DNA of 64,000 bases, from positions 1,054,001 to 1,118,000 of the forward strand of contig NZ_CP159826.1 of NCBI RefSeq assembly GCF_047729875.1. The letters run 5' to 3'. Positions within the stretch are counted from its first letter, which is position 1. Every line of letters starts with the position of its first letter. A model generated the notes under the pieces. That model saw only the letters and a program-made list of their open reading frames with translations. It did no database searches and was not told where the DNA came from. The position numbers and the translations under genes are program-made. Origin of the DNA: Marimicrobium sp913061115. Its GTDB lineage: Bacteria > Pseudomonadota > Gammaproteobacteria > Pseudomonadales > Halieaceae. This document shows positions 9,106-17,912 of the stretch, piece by piece.

Positions 9106-10230
9106 CTATTCCTGCGGAGTGATGGCGTTAATGTGATCCAGAGCATCGCTGTACTCGGTCAACAGACGGAACACAATGTCGCGACAGGACTCAATCGAAT
9201 TGATCTGCCCCACGACCTGGCCAACTGGATTGAATGCTATCTTCTGACAGTCGCCGCTGCCAGCGTAACGGTGAGTACGGCGTACCGCATCGAAAGTGAG
9301 ATAGCCCTGCAGAGGCATGGGGAGGGCATCGGGTGTGTCCTCTCTATCCCAGGCTTCTGTCCACTCGTTTTTGAGCATGCGGGCGGTCTTGCCTGTAAAA
9401 GAGCGGGAGCGCACGGTATCTTCAGAAGTGGCATTCATATAGGATTCACGCTGGGCGGGTTCGGCGGCGGCTTCTACTGAGTTCAACCACATAGACCCCA
9501 TCCAAACACCGGCCACACCCATACTCATGGCAGCCAGCATTTGGCGTCCGTCGGCGATACCGCCCGCGGCCAACACGGGCAGAGGTGCAATGGCATCCAC
9601 CATTTGTGGCCACAAAATCACGGAAGTGACTTCTCCTGCGTGGCCACCACCCTCCGAGCCCTGGCAAATCACAAAGTCTAACCCTGCGTTTTTATGGGCG
9701 ATACCGTGCTTGAGACGCCCGGCGAGAGCACCAATCAGGCGACCGGAATCCTGAACCTGCTTGATGATTTCAGCGGGCGGTGTCCCCAGTGCATTAACGA
9801 TCATGCGGCATTTGGATCGAGTCAGCGCCTCATCCACCAATGCCTGAGCCTGAACGGCAGAGAAACTGAGACTGACCTCATCATCTTGCTCAGGCCATTC
9901 CGGAACGCCAGCATCGGCTAGTAATTTCTCGGAAAAATCACGATGCTGCTGGGGAATTGCAGCCTGTAGCATCTCAACCAGTTCTTCCGGGCTGGTCAAG
10001 TCCATACCCTCGTACTTCTGTGGGATGGCTGTATCGACACCATAAATGTGATCGCCAATATGTTCATCAATCCAATCCAGCTCTTCTTTTAGCTTGGCCG
10101 GAGAGAAGCCTACAGCCCCCAGTACGCCTATGCCGCCAGCCTTGCTCACCGCCACGACGACATCGCGACAGTGGGTAAAGGCAAAAATGGGTGCTTCGAT
10201 ACCTAACTGCTTACAAAAATCAGTCTGCAT
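9106..10230 (-). CDS. NAD(P)H-dependent flavin oxidoreductase, nitronate monooxygenase family
   Basis: The 374-residue product has the TIM-barrel FMN fold of the 2-nitropropane dioxygenase/nitronate monooxygenase family. The start QLGIEAPIFAFT, the FMN-phosphate region VLAAGGIADGRQMLAAMSMGVAGVWMGS and the loop CQGSEGGGHAGEVTS (with the His of the active site) are clear. Members oxidise alkyl nitronates or act as enoyl reductase-like quinone or other flavin oxidoreductases. The exact substrate is not determinable. Cytoplasmic, monocistronic as far as seen. The neighbouring luciferase-like and TauD genes fit an oxygenase-rich metabolism. Confidence 0.9.
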   Translation of the reverse strand: MQTDFCKQLGIEAPIFAFTHCRDVVVAVSKAGGIGVLGAVGFSPAKLKEELDWIDEHIGDHIYGVDTAIPQKYEGMDLTSPEELVEMLQAAIPQQHRDFSEKLLADAGVPEWPEQDDEVSLSFSAVQAQALVDEALTRSKCRMIVNALGTPPAEIIKQVQDSGRLIGALAGRLKHGIAHKNAGLDFVICQGSEGGGHAGEVTSVILWPQMVDAIAPLPVLAAGGIADGRQMLAAMSMGVAGVWMGSMWLNSVEAAAEPAQRESYMNATSEDTVRSRSFTGKTARMLKNEWTEAWDREDTPDALPMPLQGYLTFDAVRRTHRYAGSGDCQKIAFNPVGQVVGQINSIESCRDIVFRLLTEYSDALDHINAITPQE

Positions 10231-10373
10231 AGTGTTCCTTGTGTATTTTGCTAGAGCGAAACGGCTTCTTAACCAAAGTCAGAGTATACGAGTTGATGCG
10301 CTGGATAAATGGCGCGAGAGGCCGATGAAACTAGCAAAAGTTAACGTCGTTGGCGTTGATACAGGCCGCAGCA

Positions 10374-10670
10374 CTAAAGCCCACCGCGGCACAGCCAATA
10401 GACAAAGATAAAAACTAGGATCCAAACGGCATCCACAAAGTGCGAGTACCAGCCGACACCCTCAAGCGCAAAGTGATCTCCCGGGTAGTCAAAATGGCCT
10501 TTGATGGCGTGGCAGAGCATGGTGCTGAGCATTAGCATTGCAAAGGGGAGTCGCTAAAACCTGATATTGTTCATACGCGCCAATGCCGTATCTTGTGCGT
10601 CGATTTCTGTGTGATCAGTGGTGTTACCTAGTGGAAGATGAGCGAACTCATACGTCTCATGGCGTGAGCC
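10374..10670 (-). pseudogene. Relic of cytochrome c oxidase subunit III (coxC) C-terminus
   Basis: Read on the minus strand, the last ~57 codons encode the C-terminal helices of haem-copper oxidase subunit III. Diagnostic are HAIKGHFDYPGDHFALEGV and GWYSHFVDAVWILVFIFVYW, before a TAG at 10374-10376. The same frame is open upstream to 10670 except for a TAG at 10554-10556. The upstream stretch includes YEFAHLPLGN, which may come from the end of subunit I (weak). The N-terminal helices of subunit III are missing. With the coxB remnant just upstream, this is what is left of a coxB-coxA-coxC operon after internal deletion. Confidence 0.8.
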
Positions 10671-10683
10671 CTATCTGTATTTT

Positions 10684-11037
10684 TTACCGTAACATCGCAG
10701 CGCCATAGTTGTGCATCTCAATGAGGATACGAATGGATGGAGCTGCGATCACTGTGATAATGATCAGAGGAATTACGGTCCAGAATATTTCTAGAAACAT
10801 ATTTTGACGAAAGGTGGAGGCCATCGCGCCCTTTGATTTTCGGTGACGAATGACGCTATAAATAATGACCCCATAGACAACTGCCATGATTCCAATGACA
10901 ATCCAGATGACCATTATGTGTAGGTCGTAGAGGTTGAGGCTGACTGGAGTCACACCTTTTGGCATATTGATCTGTGCAGTTGCTAGCGCGGGGACGCATA
11001 GTGCAGCCAATCCCATAGAACGACTTAGACCTACCAT
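10684..11037 (-). pseudogene. Truncated cytochrome c oxidase subunit II (coxB), N-terminal part only
   Basis: 117 codons encode the signal sequence and the two membrane helices of subunit II. Typical is EIFWTVIPLIIITVIAAPSI and then IEMHNYGAAM, after which the frame stops. The periplasmic cupredoxin domain with the CuA-binding Cys and His residues is absent; subunit II is normally 250-400 residues. Just before the stop, a one-base shift would read DVTVK, as in intact homologues, so a frameshift came before or with a deletion. It cannot function as an oxidase subunit. The ATG still has an AAAGGA ribosome site. Confidence 0.85.
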
Positions 11038-11668
11038 AGTGAGTAATCCTTTGCCGCTTGAGCTTGTTTATTCGCGCTATACTCCAACTGTGGATAAGCT
11101 GTATAAGCGGTAGTGAACTCGAGCTTGAATGAAATAGGATGCAAGGCGTCGCTAGAAGCTGCGGTGACGAATGCGTATATTACTACGAAGGGCTGACAGG
11201 CTTGTGGGATGCTCAACAGCACTCTTACTGCTCCATTGGTGGGTCGTGGACTTAGCGATCACCCGCAATTGTAGCGCGCCAGCGCCTATTAGTCCCGCTA
11301 TGCGCATGGTTTGGGCAGGGCCCTTAGCAGGCTCTCTGCCGAGACTCATTGTAAGTAGTGAATGAGGTTCCCCAGCAGCGTTTACCCTTTCAGATACCAG
11401 ATTGCCGAGATAGCCACCTTGTCAGTAGCCAACGGCGCGATAAGTTTTCCACCTTGTAGGGTCTCCCAATCAGCAGCACTAGGTGTCATTATTACGTTTG
11501 CGGCATTACTTCTGGATTTTTTATCGCAACACTTCCGGTTGGCTCGACTGCACTGGCCAATGGAGGAAATGAGCAAGTTCCAGGGTTTGTTCTGGATACT
11601 ACCGGCCGCAGCGATTATATTGCTTGCCTGACTTTTTAGTCCGATCATTAAAACAACGGAGTATTGCT
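11038..11668. other. 630-bp region with no recognisable gene
   Basis: Short overlapping frames exist on both strands but none resembles a known family. One micro-ORF at 11569-11631 (+), encoding MSKFQGLFWILPAAAIILLA, is a hydrophobic 20-residue peptide with a GGAGG two bases before its ATG. The spacing is poor and it is probably chance. The region may be further debris of the deleted cox locus. Confidence 0.4.
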
Positions 11669-12382
11669 ATGGGCAGGGCCTATCAGAATCGCAAAGACTC
11701 GATGGCTAAAACCTCTGACATGAAGGCCCGAATTTACAGCCGGCATGCTCGTGAGCTCTATGTTTCTGCCAAGTCGGGGGGCGTTGACCCGGAAGGTAAT
11801 CTGTCACTGCGCGGTCTGATCGAGCGGGCTAAACGGAACCAGGTTCCCGCCCATGTCATTGAAAAGGCTCTGGATAAGGCGCGTGGCGTGGGCGGTGAGG
11901 ATTTTGCCACCGCACGCTATGAAGGTTTTGGTCCGGGCGGCACCATGGTGATTGTCGATTGCCTGACTGACAATCCTAACCGCACGTTTGGCGATGTACG
12001 CCAGTGTTTTACCAAGTCAAAATGCAAGTTGGGTTCACCCGGTAGCGTCAGCCATCTGTTTGACCACAGCGCCATCCTAGTGTTTAAAGGCAGCGAAGAA
12101 GAGGCAGCACTGGAGGCCCTAATGATGGCGGACGTGGATGTCTCTGATATTGAGAGCGAGGGCGGCAAGGTGACGGTATTTGCGCCACAAACCGAATATT
12201 ACAAGGCCAAACAGGCACTACTCGACGCCTTTGAGGGGGTCGATTTTGAGGTAGATGAGATCCAGTTTATCCCGCAAAATAGCGTATCACTTGGCGAAGA
12301 AGAGCAGGTTGCATTCGACAACTTAGTCGATATGCTCGAATATCTGGAAGATGTACAGAACGTCTATCACAACGTAGGGTGA
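11669..12382 (+). CDS. YebC/PmpR-family protein (YeeN-like)
   Basis: The product is 237 residues. The start MGRAYQNRKDSMAKTSDMK is the usual opening of this family, and ATG 11669 follows a GGAG site; the upstream in-frame TTG at 11624 is rejected. Family blocks GVDPEGNLSLRGLIERAK, VPAHVIEKALDKARG and ARYEGFGPGG are present, then DVDVSDIE and the C-terminal domain ending YHNVG. YebC proteins act as DNA-binding regulators or, as shown more recently, as translation factors that relieve ribosome stalling. Cytoplasmic. The subgroup is the 'YeeN-like' one, found beside the canonical yebC in many gammaproteobacteria. Confidence 0.9.
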   Translation: MGRAYQNRKDSMAKTSDMKARIYSRHARELYVSAKSGGVDPEGNLSLRGLIERAKRNQVPAHVIEKALDKARGVGGEDFATARYEGFGPGGTMVIVDCLTDNPNRTFGDVRQCFTKSKCKLGSPGSVSHLFDHSAILVFKGSEEEAALEALMMADVDVSDIESEGGKVTVFAPQTEYYKAKQALLDAFEGVDFEVDEIQFIPQNSVSLGEEEQVAFDNLVDMLEYLEDVQNVYHNVG

Positions 12383-12487
12383 CGCATTGCAGAGGCGGTG
12401 GTATATTATCAAACACGTGAGATCTAAGATCTTAAGAGTGTTCAGTATCAGCCCCTGTTGAAATTAATAAGTCCTTTGGAGAACGTT

Positions 12488-12886
12488 ATGTTAAATATAA
12501 AATTGCTCGGCTTTTTGTCAGTTGTCTTCGTCACCTTCGTTGTCACCGGTTGCAGCGACGAGTCCAAGCAGACTATGCAGGACAGTGCCTCAAGTATCAG
12601 TGATACGGTTAGTGAATCAGCTAAAAATACCGGTGACGCATTGAGTTCCGCCGCCGATAGCGCTGGCGATATGGCGAGTGACGCCTCAGATAAGGCACAG
12701 ACGATGGCCTCAGACGCTGCGAGTTCGACGAGCGATGCCATGGATTCTGCTGGCGATATGGCTGATCATGCCGGTCATAGTATCGAAGCTGCTGCCGATA
12801 GCGCTGGCGATATGGTTGATGATGCAGCCGACAGTGTCAAAGATGCGGCGACTAACACTGCCGATAGCGCTAAAAACGCAATGTAA
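12488..12886 (+). CDS. Small lipoprotein with Ala/Ser/Asp heptad-like repeats
   Basis: The product is 132 residues. A lipoprotein signal ends at VVTGC (Cys about 22). The rest is almost wholly Ala, Ser, Asp and Lys in repeats of the type DSAGDMADDA and DAASSTSDAM. This predicts a long amphipathic helix, as in LEA-like or apolipoprotein-like stress proteins. I chose ATG 12488 (GGAG at 12478) over the upstream ATG at 12458, because the lipobox then sits at the right distance. It is probably anchored in the envelope. The function is unknown. A clean terminator follows, so it is transcribed alone. Confidence 0.8.
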   Translation: MLNIKLLGFLSVVFVTFVVTGCSDESKQTMQDSASSISDTVSESAKNTGDALSSAADSAGDMASDASDKAQTMASDAASSTSDAMDSAGDMADHAGHSIEAAADSAGDMVDDAADSVKDAATNTADSAKNAM

Positions 12887-12906
12887 GCCTACATTTGGCT
12901 AGAGAT

Positions 12907-12930
12907 AAAGCCCCTGCTGGGGCTTTTTTT
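12907..12930 (+). terminator. Rho-independent terminator
   Basis: AAAGCCCC-TGCT-GGGGCTTT forms an 8-bp stem followed by a T-run. It lies just after the small lipoprotein gene and also faces the convergent luciferase-like gene. Confidence 0.9.
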
Positions 12931-12952
12931 GTATTGACGTCCGGTTCTACGG

Positions 12953-13936
12953 TTATTCGAACGCCTCTCGCAGCAATTGAAATGAGCGCTTACGGTCTTT
13001 TAGGTAGTAGATATTTGTTACTGCCATAATCTCATCTGCATTGTGTAGCGCGGCGATCTGCTCAATTTTTTGCTTTACTTGTTGCCGTGTCCCAGAGGCT
13101 CGGCTGTTCTGCCGACTGGCAATAAACGCTTTCTCATGCACTCCTAAGGAGTATTCTACAGCCTCCTGCGGTGTCATTGATCGGCCATTGGACTGACCGG
13201 TGAAGAAACGAAACAGATTGAGATCATAGGTCAGCTGCAGAGCGCTGGCTTGTTCCTCCGTATCAGCACAGAACACGCTTAGCGTAAGAATGGCATAGGG
13301 ATGCGCGAGCTGTTTGCTGGGCTGAAAATGTGCCTTATACAGCCCGATCAGTCTCGAATCTGCCTGCGGATTGATGAATAGAGCAAGGTTGTATGGCAGA
13401 CCGCGCTGCGCGGCAAGTATCGCGCTGTCGGAGCTGGAGCCGAGCATCCATAGTGGGATGTCTTCGGGCGGACGGGGGCTGACAATCGGGCTGGCTGTGT
13501 CAGACCATAGATACTCACTGAGTTTTGCTGTTAAGTGCGGGAATGCGTCGAATTTTGGGTGCCCATCGGTAGCTAGTGCGACAGCGGTGGCCATGTCCGC
13601 GCCTGGCGCCCGACCGATACCAAGGTCTACTCGCCCGGGATAGAGATTTGCCAGCACGGAGAACACTTCCGCCACTTTATAGGCGCTGTAATGCGGCAGC
13701 ATGATGCCGCCTGAACCGATGCGGATGGAGCGAGTTGCCGCACCCACTGCGGCTAACAACACTTCCGGTGCACTGCCGGCCACAGAGGGAAAGGCGTGGT
13801 GCTCCGAAACCCAAAACCGCGTGTAATCGAGTTCCTCGCACCACTTGGCCATCTGGAGGGTTTCCTGCAGCGCGGTAGCGGACTGGTCTGGCGCTCGGGC
13901 CAGTGATTGATCAAGGACAGAGAGTTTCAGTGCCAT
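12953..13936 (-). CDS. Luciferase-like (LLM class) flavin-dependent oxidoreductase
   Basis: The 327-residue product is a TIM-barrel monooxygenase of the bacterial-luciferase superfamily, MsnO8-like branch. It has LSVLDQSL near the start, FWVSEHHAF, RIGSGGIMLPHYSAYKVAE, and LYPGRVDLGIGRAPG, all typical. I prefer ATG 13936 (GGAAG upstream) over 13954, which has no ribosome site. It is expected to use reduced FMN and O2 to oxidise an organic substrate that cannot be named. Cytoplasmic. Converges with the lipoprotein gene. Confidence 0.88.
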   Translation of the reverse strand: MALKLSVLDQSLARAPDQSATALQETLQMAKWCEELDYTRFWVSEHHAFPSVAGSAPEVLLAAVGAATRSIRIGSGGIMLPHYSAYKVAEVFSVLANLYPGRVDLGIGRAPGADMATAVALATDGHPKFDAFPHLTAKLSEYLWSDTASPIVSPRPPEDIPLWMLGSSSDSAILAAQRGLPYNLALFINPQADSRLIGLYKAHFQPSKQLAHPYAILTLSVFCADTEEQASALQLTYDLNLFRFFTGQSNGRSMTPQEAVEYSLGVHEKAFIASRQNSRASGTRQQVKQKIEQIAALHNADEIMAVTNIYYLKDRKRSFQLLREAFE

Positions 13937-14318
13937 ACTTACGCTAGCTTCCATGTGAGGTTAAACAACGCTTTCCTGGGTTTTTTGGGGGCTTGTGTCG
14001 ATATCTCAGTGAGCGTTAGGTTAACTCCGTTGGGCTGAGCGGTCGCCGCAATCGGGTGAAGTTTTGTCGGCACGGGGTTACCTAAGATTGCATAATAGGC
14101 GTCCAGTGGGACGACCCTGCGAAGCCGAAGGGATCTGCGGGTTACTGGGGTTAACATCATCGTGTACCAGATGATCTCATGCCCATTAGAATGAGCCAAG
14201 AAAAACAAGAAAGACTGCCGACTGATCCCCTTTTAACTCGCTTGGTTTTCCAGAGGCAAGTTAGGTTAATATAGAATAATTCAAACGTATCTGAAGCGTT
14301 GACTGGTAGGATGATTGG
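13937..14318. other. 380-bp intergenic region between divergent genes
   Basis: Contains a minus-strand open frame (13939-14208) that matches nothing known and overlaps the start of the luciferase-like gene; I treat it as non-coding. An AT-rich TTAATATAGAATAATT at about 14266-14281 could be the promoter of the gene at 14319. Confidence 0.4.
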
Positions 14319-14726
14319 ATGGAATTTCTGTCAAATTGGCAGCAGCCGCTGTTGTGGGCTAGCGGTCTTTCGCTGCTCGCGCTGATTGCGACGATTGTCG
14401 GTGTGCCTTGGGTGGTCACACGATTACCCAAAGATTACTTCGTGCGCTCAGAGCGCGTGGTTTGGCGGGCATCCTTTGATGCGCCGTTACTTTCATTGAT
14501 CACCTCGATGTTGAAGAATCTTCTGGGTCTGCTGCTGGTCGTTCTCGGTTTGATTATGTTGGTGACACCGGGGCAAGGAATTGTGACACTGTTGATCGGT
14601 CTACTGTTGATGAACTTTCCTGGAAAGTATCATTTGGAACGCTGGCTGGTACTGCGGCCAGGCGTGCTAAAAGGGCTTAATTGGCTGCGACGCAGGCAGG
14701 GACAATTGCCTTTTGATCAACTATAG
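14319..14726 (+). CDS. Small inner-membrane protein of the PGPGW type
   Basis: The 135-residue product has an N-terminal membrane helix (about 10-30) and two close hydrophobic helices (about 65-105) joined by the turn LVTPGQG, equivalent to the PGPGW-type turn. The C-terminus RPGVLKGLNWLRRR is basic and cytoplasmic. No catalytic motif. Function of the family is unknown. Alone on the plus strand, 78 bp before the aldolase gene, possibly co-transcribed. Confidence 0.7.
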   Translation: MEFLSNWQQPLLWASGLSLLALIATIVGVPWVVTRLPKDYFVRSERVVWRASFDAPLLSLITSMLKNLLGLLLVVLGLIMLVTPGQGIVTLLIGLLLMNFPGKYHLERWLVLRPGVLKGLNWLRRRQGQLPFDQL

Positions 14727-14804
14727 AGCTATTTTTGACAGGCGATGGCTCAAGCATTGGTGCATAGCAGAGTCAGATAACACATTGTTCACACGAGGTT
14801 TGAT

Positions 14805-15575
14805 ATGCAAGTAATTCCTGGAATCGATGCTCAGGTGATCAAGCAGTTTGCACCTAACCCGGGGCGTAAGCCGCTATTGCCAGAGCTAAGTGAGCAGGCT
14901 CAGGTCGCCTTGATGTGTCGTATGTTGTTCAGAGAAGGCTGGAATGAACATATCGCTGGCCACATTACCTACCGCCTTGATAATGGCACTATGTTGACTA
15001 ACCCATGGGAACTGGCTTGGGATGAAGTGACCGCCAGCGATATTCTGACGCTGGATGAGTCTGGCACTATCATCGAAGGAGAGTGGAACGTGACACCCGC
15101 CCTAGGGTTGCACGTGCAATTGCATAAACTGCGCCCTGATGTCAATGTGATCATCCACAATCATGCTCGTTGGAGTGGCCTCTGGGCCAATATGCATCGT
15201 GTGCCTCCGGTGTATGACCAGGCGGGTGCTTATGTGGACGGTCCGCTGCCGCTTTACAATGAGTATGACGGTACGTTTGAAGACGAAGACAAATCTCTGG
15301 CTGCAGCGAAAGCGCTGGGTAGCGCCAAATGGGCTTTGCTTGCGAATCACGGTTCTCTAGTGGTGGGAAAAGATTTGCGTCAGGCTCATCTTCGGGTCGC
15401 CACGCTGGAATGGCGCAGCCAGCGCGCGTATGAATTGGAGCTGGTCGGCGGCGGTGTGCCGCTTACCGATGAACAGGTTGCCGAGATCGCGTTGCCAGAC
15501 GCACATGGATTTCCGTTTCTATGGGAAGCGATGGCTCGACGAGAGTTGCGTGAAGACCCCGGTATTATCGATTAA
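14805..15575 (+). CDS. Class II aldolase/adducin-family protein
   Basis: The 256-residue product shows the class II (zinc) aldolase fold. The metal-binding histidines are in VIIHNHARWSGLW and in a later ALLANHGSLVVGKDL; LTNPWELAWDEVTASDIL matches the substrate loop (usually PxG). Family members cleave sugar phosphates such as fuculose-1-phosphate or act on other hydroxy-acids. Substrate is not clear. The stop is 14 bp before the TauD gene, so the two are very likely one operon acting on one pathway. Confidence 0.9.
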   Translation: MQVIPGIDAQVIKQFAPNPGRKPLLPELSEQAQVALMCRMLFREGWNEHIAGHITYRLDNGTMLTNPWELAWDEVTASDILTLDESGTIIEGEWNVTPALGLHVQLHKLRPDVNVIIHNHARWSGLWANMHRVPPVYDQAGAYVDGPLPLYNEYDGTFEDEDKSLAAAKALGSAKWALLANHGSLVVGKDLRQAHLRVATLEWRSQRAYELELVGGGVPLTDEQVAEIALPDAHGFPFLWEAMARRELREDPGIID

Positions 15576-15589
15576 TTGAGGCACGTTTT

Positions 15590-16513
15590 ATGGTACTGCA
15601 AGTAACAGCTCTTGAAAATGTTGGAGTAGAAGTCAGCGGCTTTGACATTACTCAGCCCATGGAGGATGCCGTAGCTGCCGAACTGGTGTCGTTATGGAAT
15701 GAACACTCTATCGTGCTATTTCGTGGCCAGAACGTGAACCCCGAAAATCAGATTGCGTTTAGTCGTGCGTTCGGTGAGTTGGCGCTGCACCCTTTGGCCG
15801 CGACCCGGTCTCAGGAATATCCGGAGCTGTTTATGCTCGTTAATGAGCCCGACAAAGAAAAATTTATGACGGCCAATTACAATGGGCAGAACAAAGTTGG
15901 AAAGCTTGACTGGCATATGGACCTACACTATACCGGCAAGCCCAATCGTGGGGCGTTGCTGCGTGGAGTGGTGTGTCCGAGTGAGGACGGGCTGACCGGT
16001 TTCGGTGATCTTGCAAAAGCTTATGATGCACTGGACAAGGAAACGCAGCAGTTAATCGAAAATATAGAAGTCACATACGCCTTCAGCATGCAGCGCCGGC
16101 ATATGCGTTATGTTGATTTACGGGGTTACGAGCCTGGACCTTATAGCCCGAAAAAACCGTCTGATTTGAACTACCCAAATTTCCCCGAAGTTGTTTACCC
16201 GGCCGTAGTGACTCATCCTGTCACCGGCCGCAAAATATTGGAAATCTGTGAGCAGTTTCTAGAGCGCATCGTGGCACCGCATCGCGCAGGATTATCTAAT
16301 GATGAAGCGATTGATCTGCTGCAACGGTTGGTTGAGCACACCCGTAAACCTGAGTTCCATTATTTCCATCAATGGCAACCAGGTGACATGGTGTTATGGG
16401 ACAATTGGCGTGCAATGCACTGTGCTACCGGCACAAAACCGGGCGTGGAGCGCGTGATTCACCGCACCACCATTATGGGCGATACCACGCTGGGGCGTAT
16501 GGCAGACGCCTAA
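15590..16513 (+). CDS. TauD/TfdA-family Fe(II)/2-oxoglutarate dioxygenase
   Basis: The product is 307 residues. The iron-binding HxD is in DWHMDLHY, and the distal His/Arg region is DNWRAMHCATG...RVIHRTTIMGD. The opening VEVSGFDITQPM and NEHSIVLFRGQNV are family-typical. Such enzymes hydroxylate taurine, aryloxy acids, sulfate esters or other small acids, releasing succinate and CO2. The close pairing with a class II aldolase suggests hydroxylation followed by carbon-carbon cleavage (inference). Cytoplasmic. Confidence 0.92.
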   Translation: MVLQVTALENVGVEVSGFDITQPMEDAVAAELVSLWNEHSIVLFRGQNVNPENQIAFSRAFGELALHPLAATRSQEYPELFMLVNEPDKEKFMTANYNGQNKVGKLDWHMDLHYTGKPNRGALLRGVVCPSEDGLTGFGDLAKAYDALDKETQQLIENIEVTYAFSMQRRHMRYVDLRGYEPGPYSPKKPSDLNYPNFPEVVYPAVVTHPVTGRKILEICEQFLERIVAPHRAGLSNDEAIDLLQRLVEHTRKPEFHYFHQWQPGDMVLWDNWRAMHCATGTKPGVERVIHRTTIMGDTTLGRMADA

Positions 16514-16660
16514 GCAGCGCGGTAAAAGTCTGCCCCAGGCCCCGCCAGAAGCTTTCGACGTTGACGGCGATTAATGTCTTCATTAGCATAATAGGGGTCT
16601 CTTAACGCCCGATAAGTCCTTGACTCATAAACATGCGCTCCTTATAGTGTCGAGTCTAAT

Positions 16661-16737
16661 GCGCCTGTAGCTCAGCTGGATAGAGTACTTGGCTACGAAC
16701 CAGGCGGTCAGAGGTTCGAATCCTCTCAGGCGCACCA
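16661..16737 (+). tRNA. tRNA-Arg (anticodon ACG)
   Basis: 77 nt with encoded CCA. Acceptor stem GCGCCTG/CAGGCGC; anticodon arm CTTGG-CTACGAA-CCAGG gives anticodon ACG (read as ICG); T-arm AGAGG-TTCGAAT-CCTCT. The integrase gene starts 112 bp downstream facing it, so this tRNA is the probable integration site of the following island. Confidence 0.97.
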
Positions 16738-16849
16738 ATTTTGTTGTTCTAGAACAATGACTTAAGAATGTTGAGAATCCAGCCAAGAAGCGATTTTTGG
16801 TCATGGTGTAAAAAAGTGGTGTAAAAACTGCCGATTTACCACCAACAAT

Positions 16850-17908
16850 CTATATTTCTTCTCCGTCCGCGGGTTCTACCACTCGGCCTTTTCGGTCGTA
16901 TACCCTGTGCATTTTCTCCGATCGATGCCCTGCATCTTGCTTCTTTTGATCCGTATAACCTTTGGCTTTTAGGTCGTGGAAAGTGAATGGCAGGATTCCG
17001 TTGTCCTTCGCCTTGTTGATTACTCGACGCCAGGCAGAGTCATACCCGTTTTTTGGGATCATTAGGCCTTTTTTATCGTGGAGTAGGTATGCGCCCGCAA
17101 TTGGAGTGGGGGCCTCGCTGTTCCAGTCCAAGGAAGAATTGACGGCAGCTCGAAGTCGCGGCGTCCAGGCCGTGATCTCCCCATCTGAGCCTTTACTGCG
17201 AAAGACTCGTAGACCTTGCTTTCCGATATGTTTGACCTGAATGGATCTGACTTCACTGGATCGTAGCCGACAGAGATAGGCAAGTTCCATCATGATGGGT
17301 ATATAGCTTCCTACGGACGCACACGCCATAGTGTCATAATATTCTGTGTCGGTGACATAACGGTCCCGGGGTTCCTCTTTATTCAATTTTACTTTAGCAC
17401 AAGGATTGATTGTGATCTCAACCCATCGTTCCATACCCCAATTCCATGCTGCCTTGAGGTACTGAATATGCCGATTGACTGCAATGGGGGCGTGTTTGGT
17501 GTTCCTATCTGTATAGTGATCGAGATACTTTCTAATCGTTGGTTTAGTGATACCGGCTAGTTTGAAATCACCAAAAGACTTAGTACTTTTGGTCGGAAGA
17601 GCGCAAATGCGCGATCGGTAGCCTTCATAGTCACTTTGGGTCCGAGGGGCCATTTCTTTAAACTGCCGGCTGGAGTGATATTCGCCCAGTAGCCAGCGCA
17701 GGGTGAATTTTGGGTCATCGCCTGACGCCTGCTCATATACCTTCCAGATATGGCTACGAGGCGCGCTCGTCGGCCCTAATGTGACAAAGGTACCCCATCG
17801 AATCTTCCCTTGTGCGTGGCCAAGATATTGCCTGTAAACAATTTTATTCCGACGAATATAACAGTACGGGGGTAAATCTGATGTTGCGCGGCTCCGTGTT
17901 CTTCCCAT
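16850..17908 (-). CDS. Tyrosine-recombinase integrase at tRNA-Arg
   Basis: The 352-residue product is a phage-type integrase. An N-terminal arm-binding region and SAM-like core-binding domain (about 60-175) come before the catalytic domain. Visible active-site residues are Arg216 (LCRLRSSEV), a Lys in the beta-hairpin (about 239), His311 in FHDLKAKG, His328 (AGHRS) and Tyr337 (VYDRK). The usual second Arg of HxxR is Lys, a form common in one branch of phage integrases. The gene reads towards the tRNA 3' end, the normal layout for tRNA-targeting islands. Its start lies directly beside the brxB remnant. No excisionase is seen. Confidence 0.93.
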   Translation of the reverse strand: MGRTRSRATSDLPPYCYIRRNKIVYRQYLGHAQGKIRWGTFVTLGPTSAPRSHIWKVYEQASGDDPKFTLRWLLGEYHSSRQFKEMAPRTQSDYEGYRSRICALPTKSTKSFGDFKLAGITKPTIRKYLDHYTDRNTKHAPIAVNRHIQYLKAAWNWGMERWVEITINPCAKVKLNKEEPRDRYVTDTEYYDTMACASVGSYIPIMMELAYLCRLRSSEVRSIQVKHIGKQGLRVFRSKGSDGEITAWTPRLRAAVNSSLDWNSEAPTPIAGAYLLHDKKGLMIPKNGYDSAWRRVINKAKDNGILPFTFHDLKAKGYTDQKKQDAGHRSEKMHRVYDRKGRVVEPADGEEI

Positions 17909-17912
17909 CTAA

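Noticed and set aside
10094..10411. 105-residue plus-strand frame
   Set aside because: Antisense to the nitronate monooxygenase-like start and the coxC relic; no ribosome site or family match.
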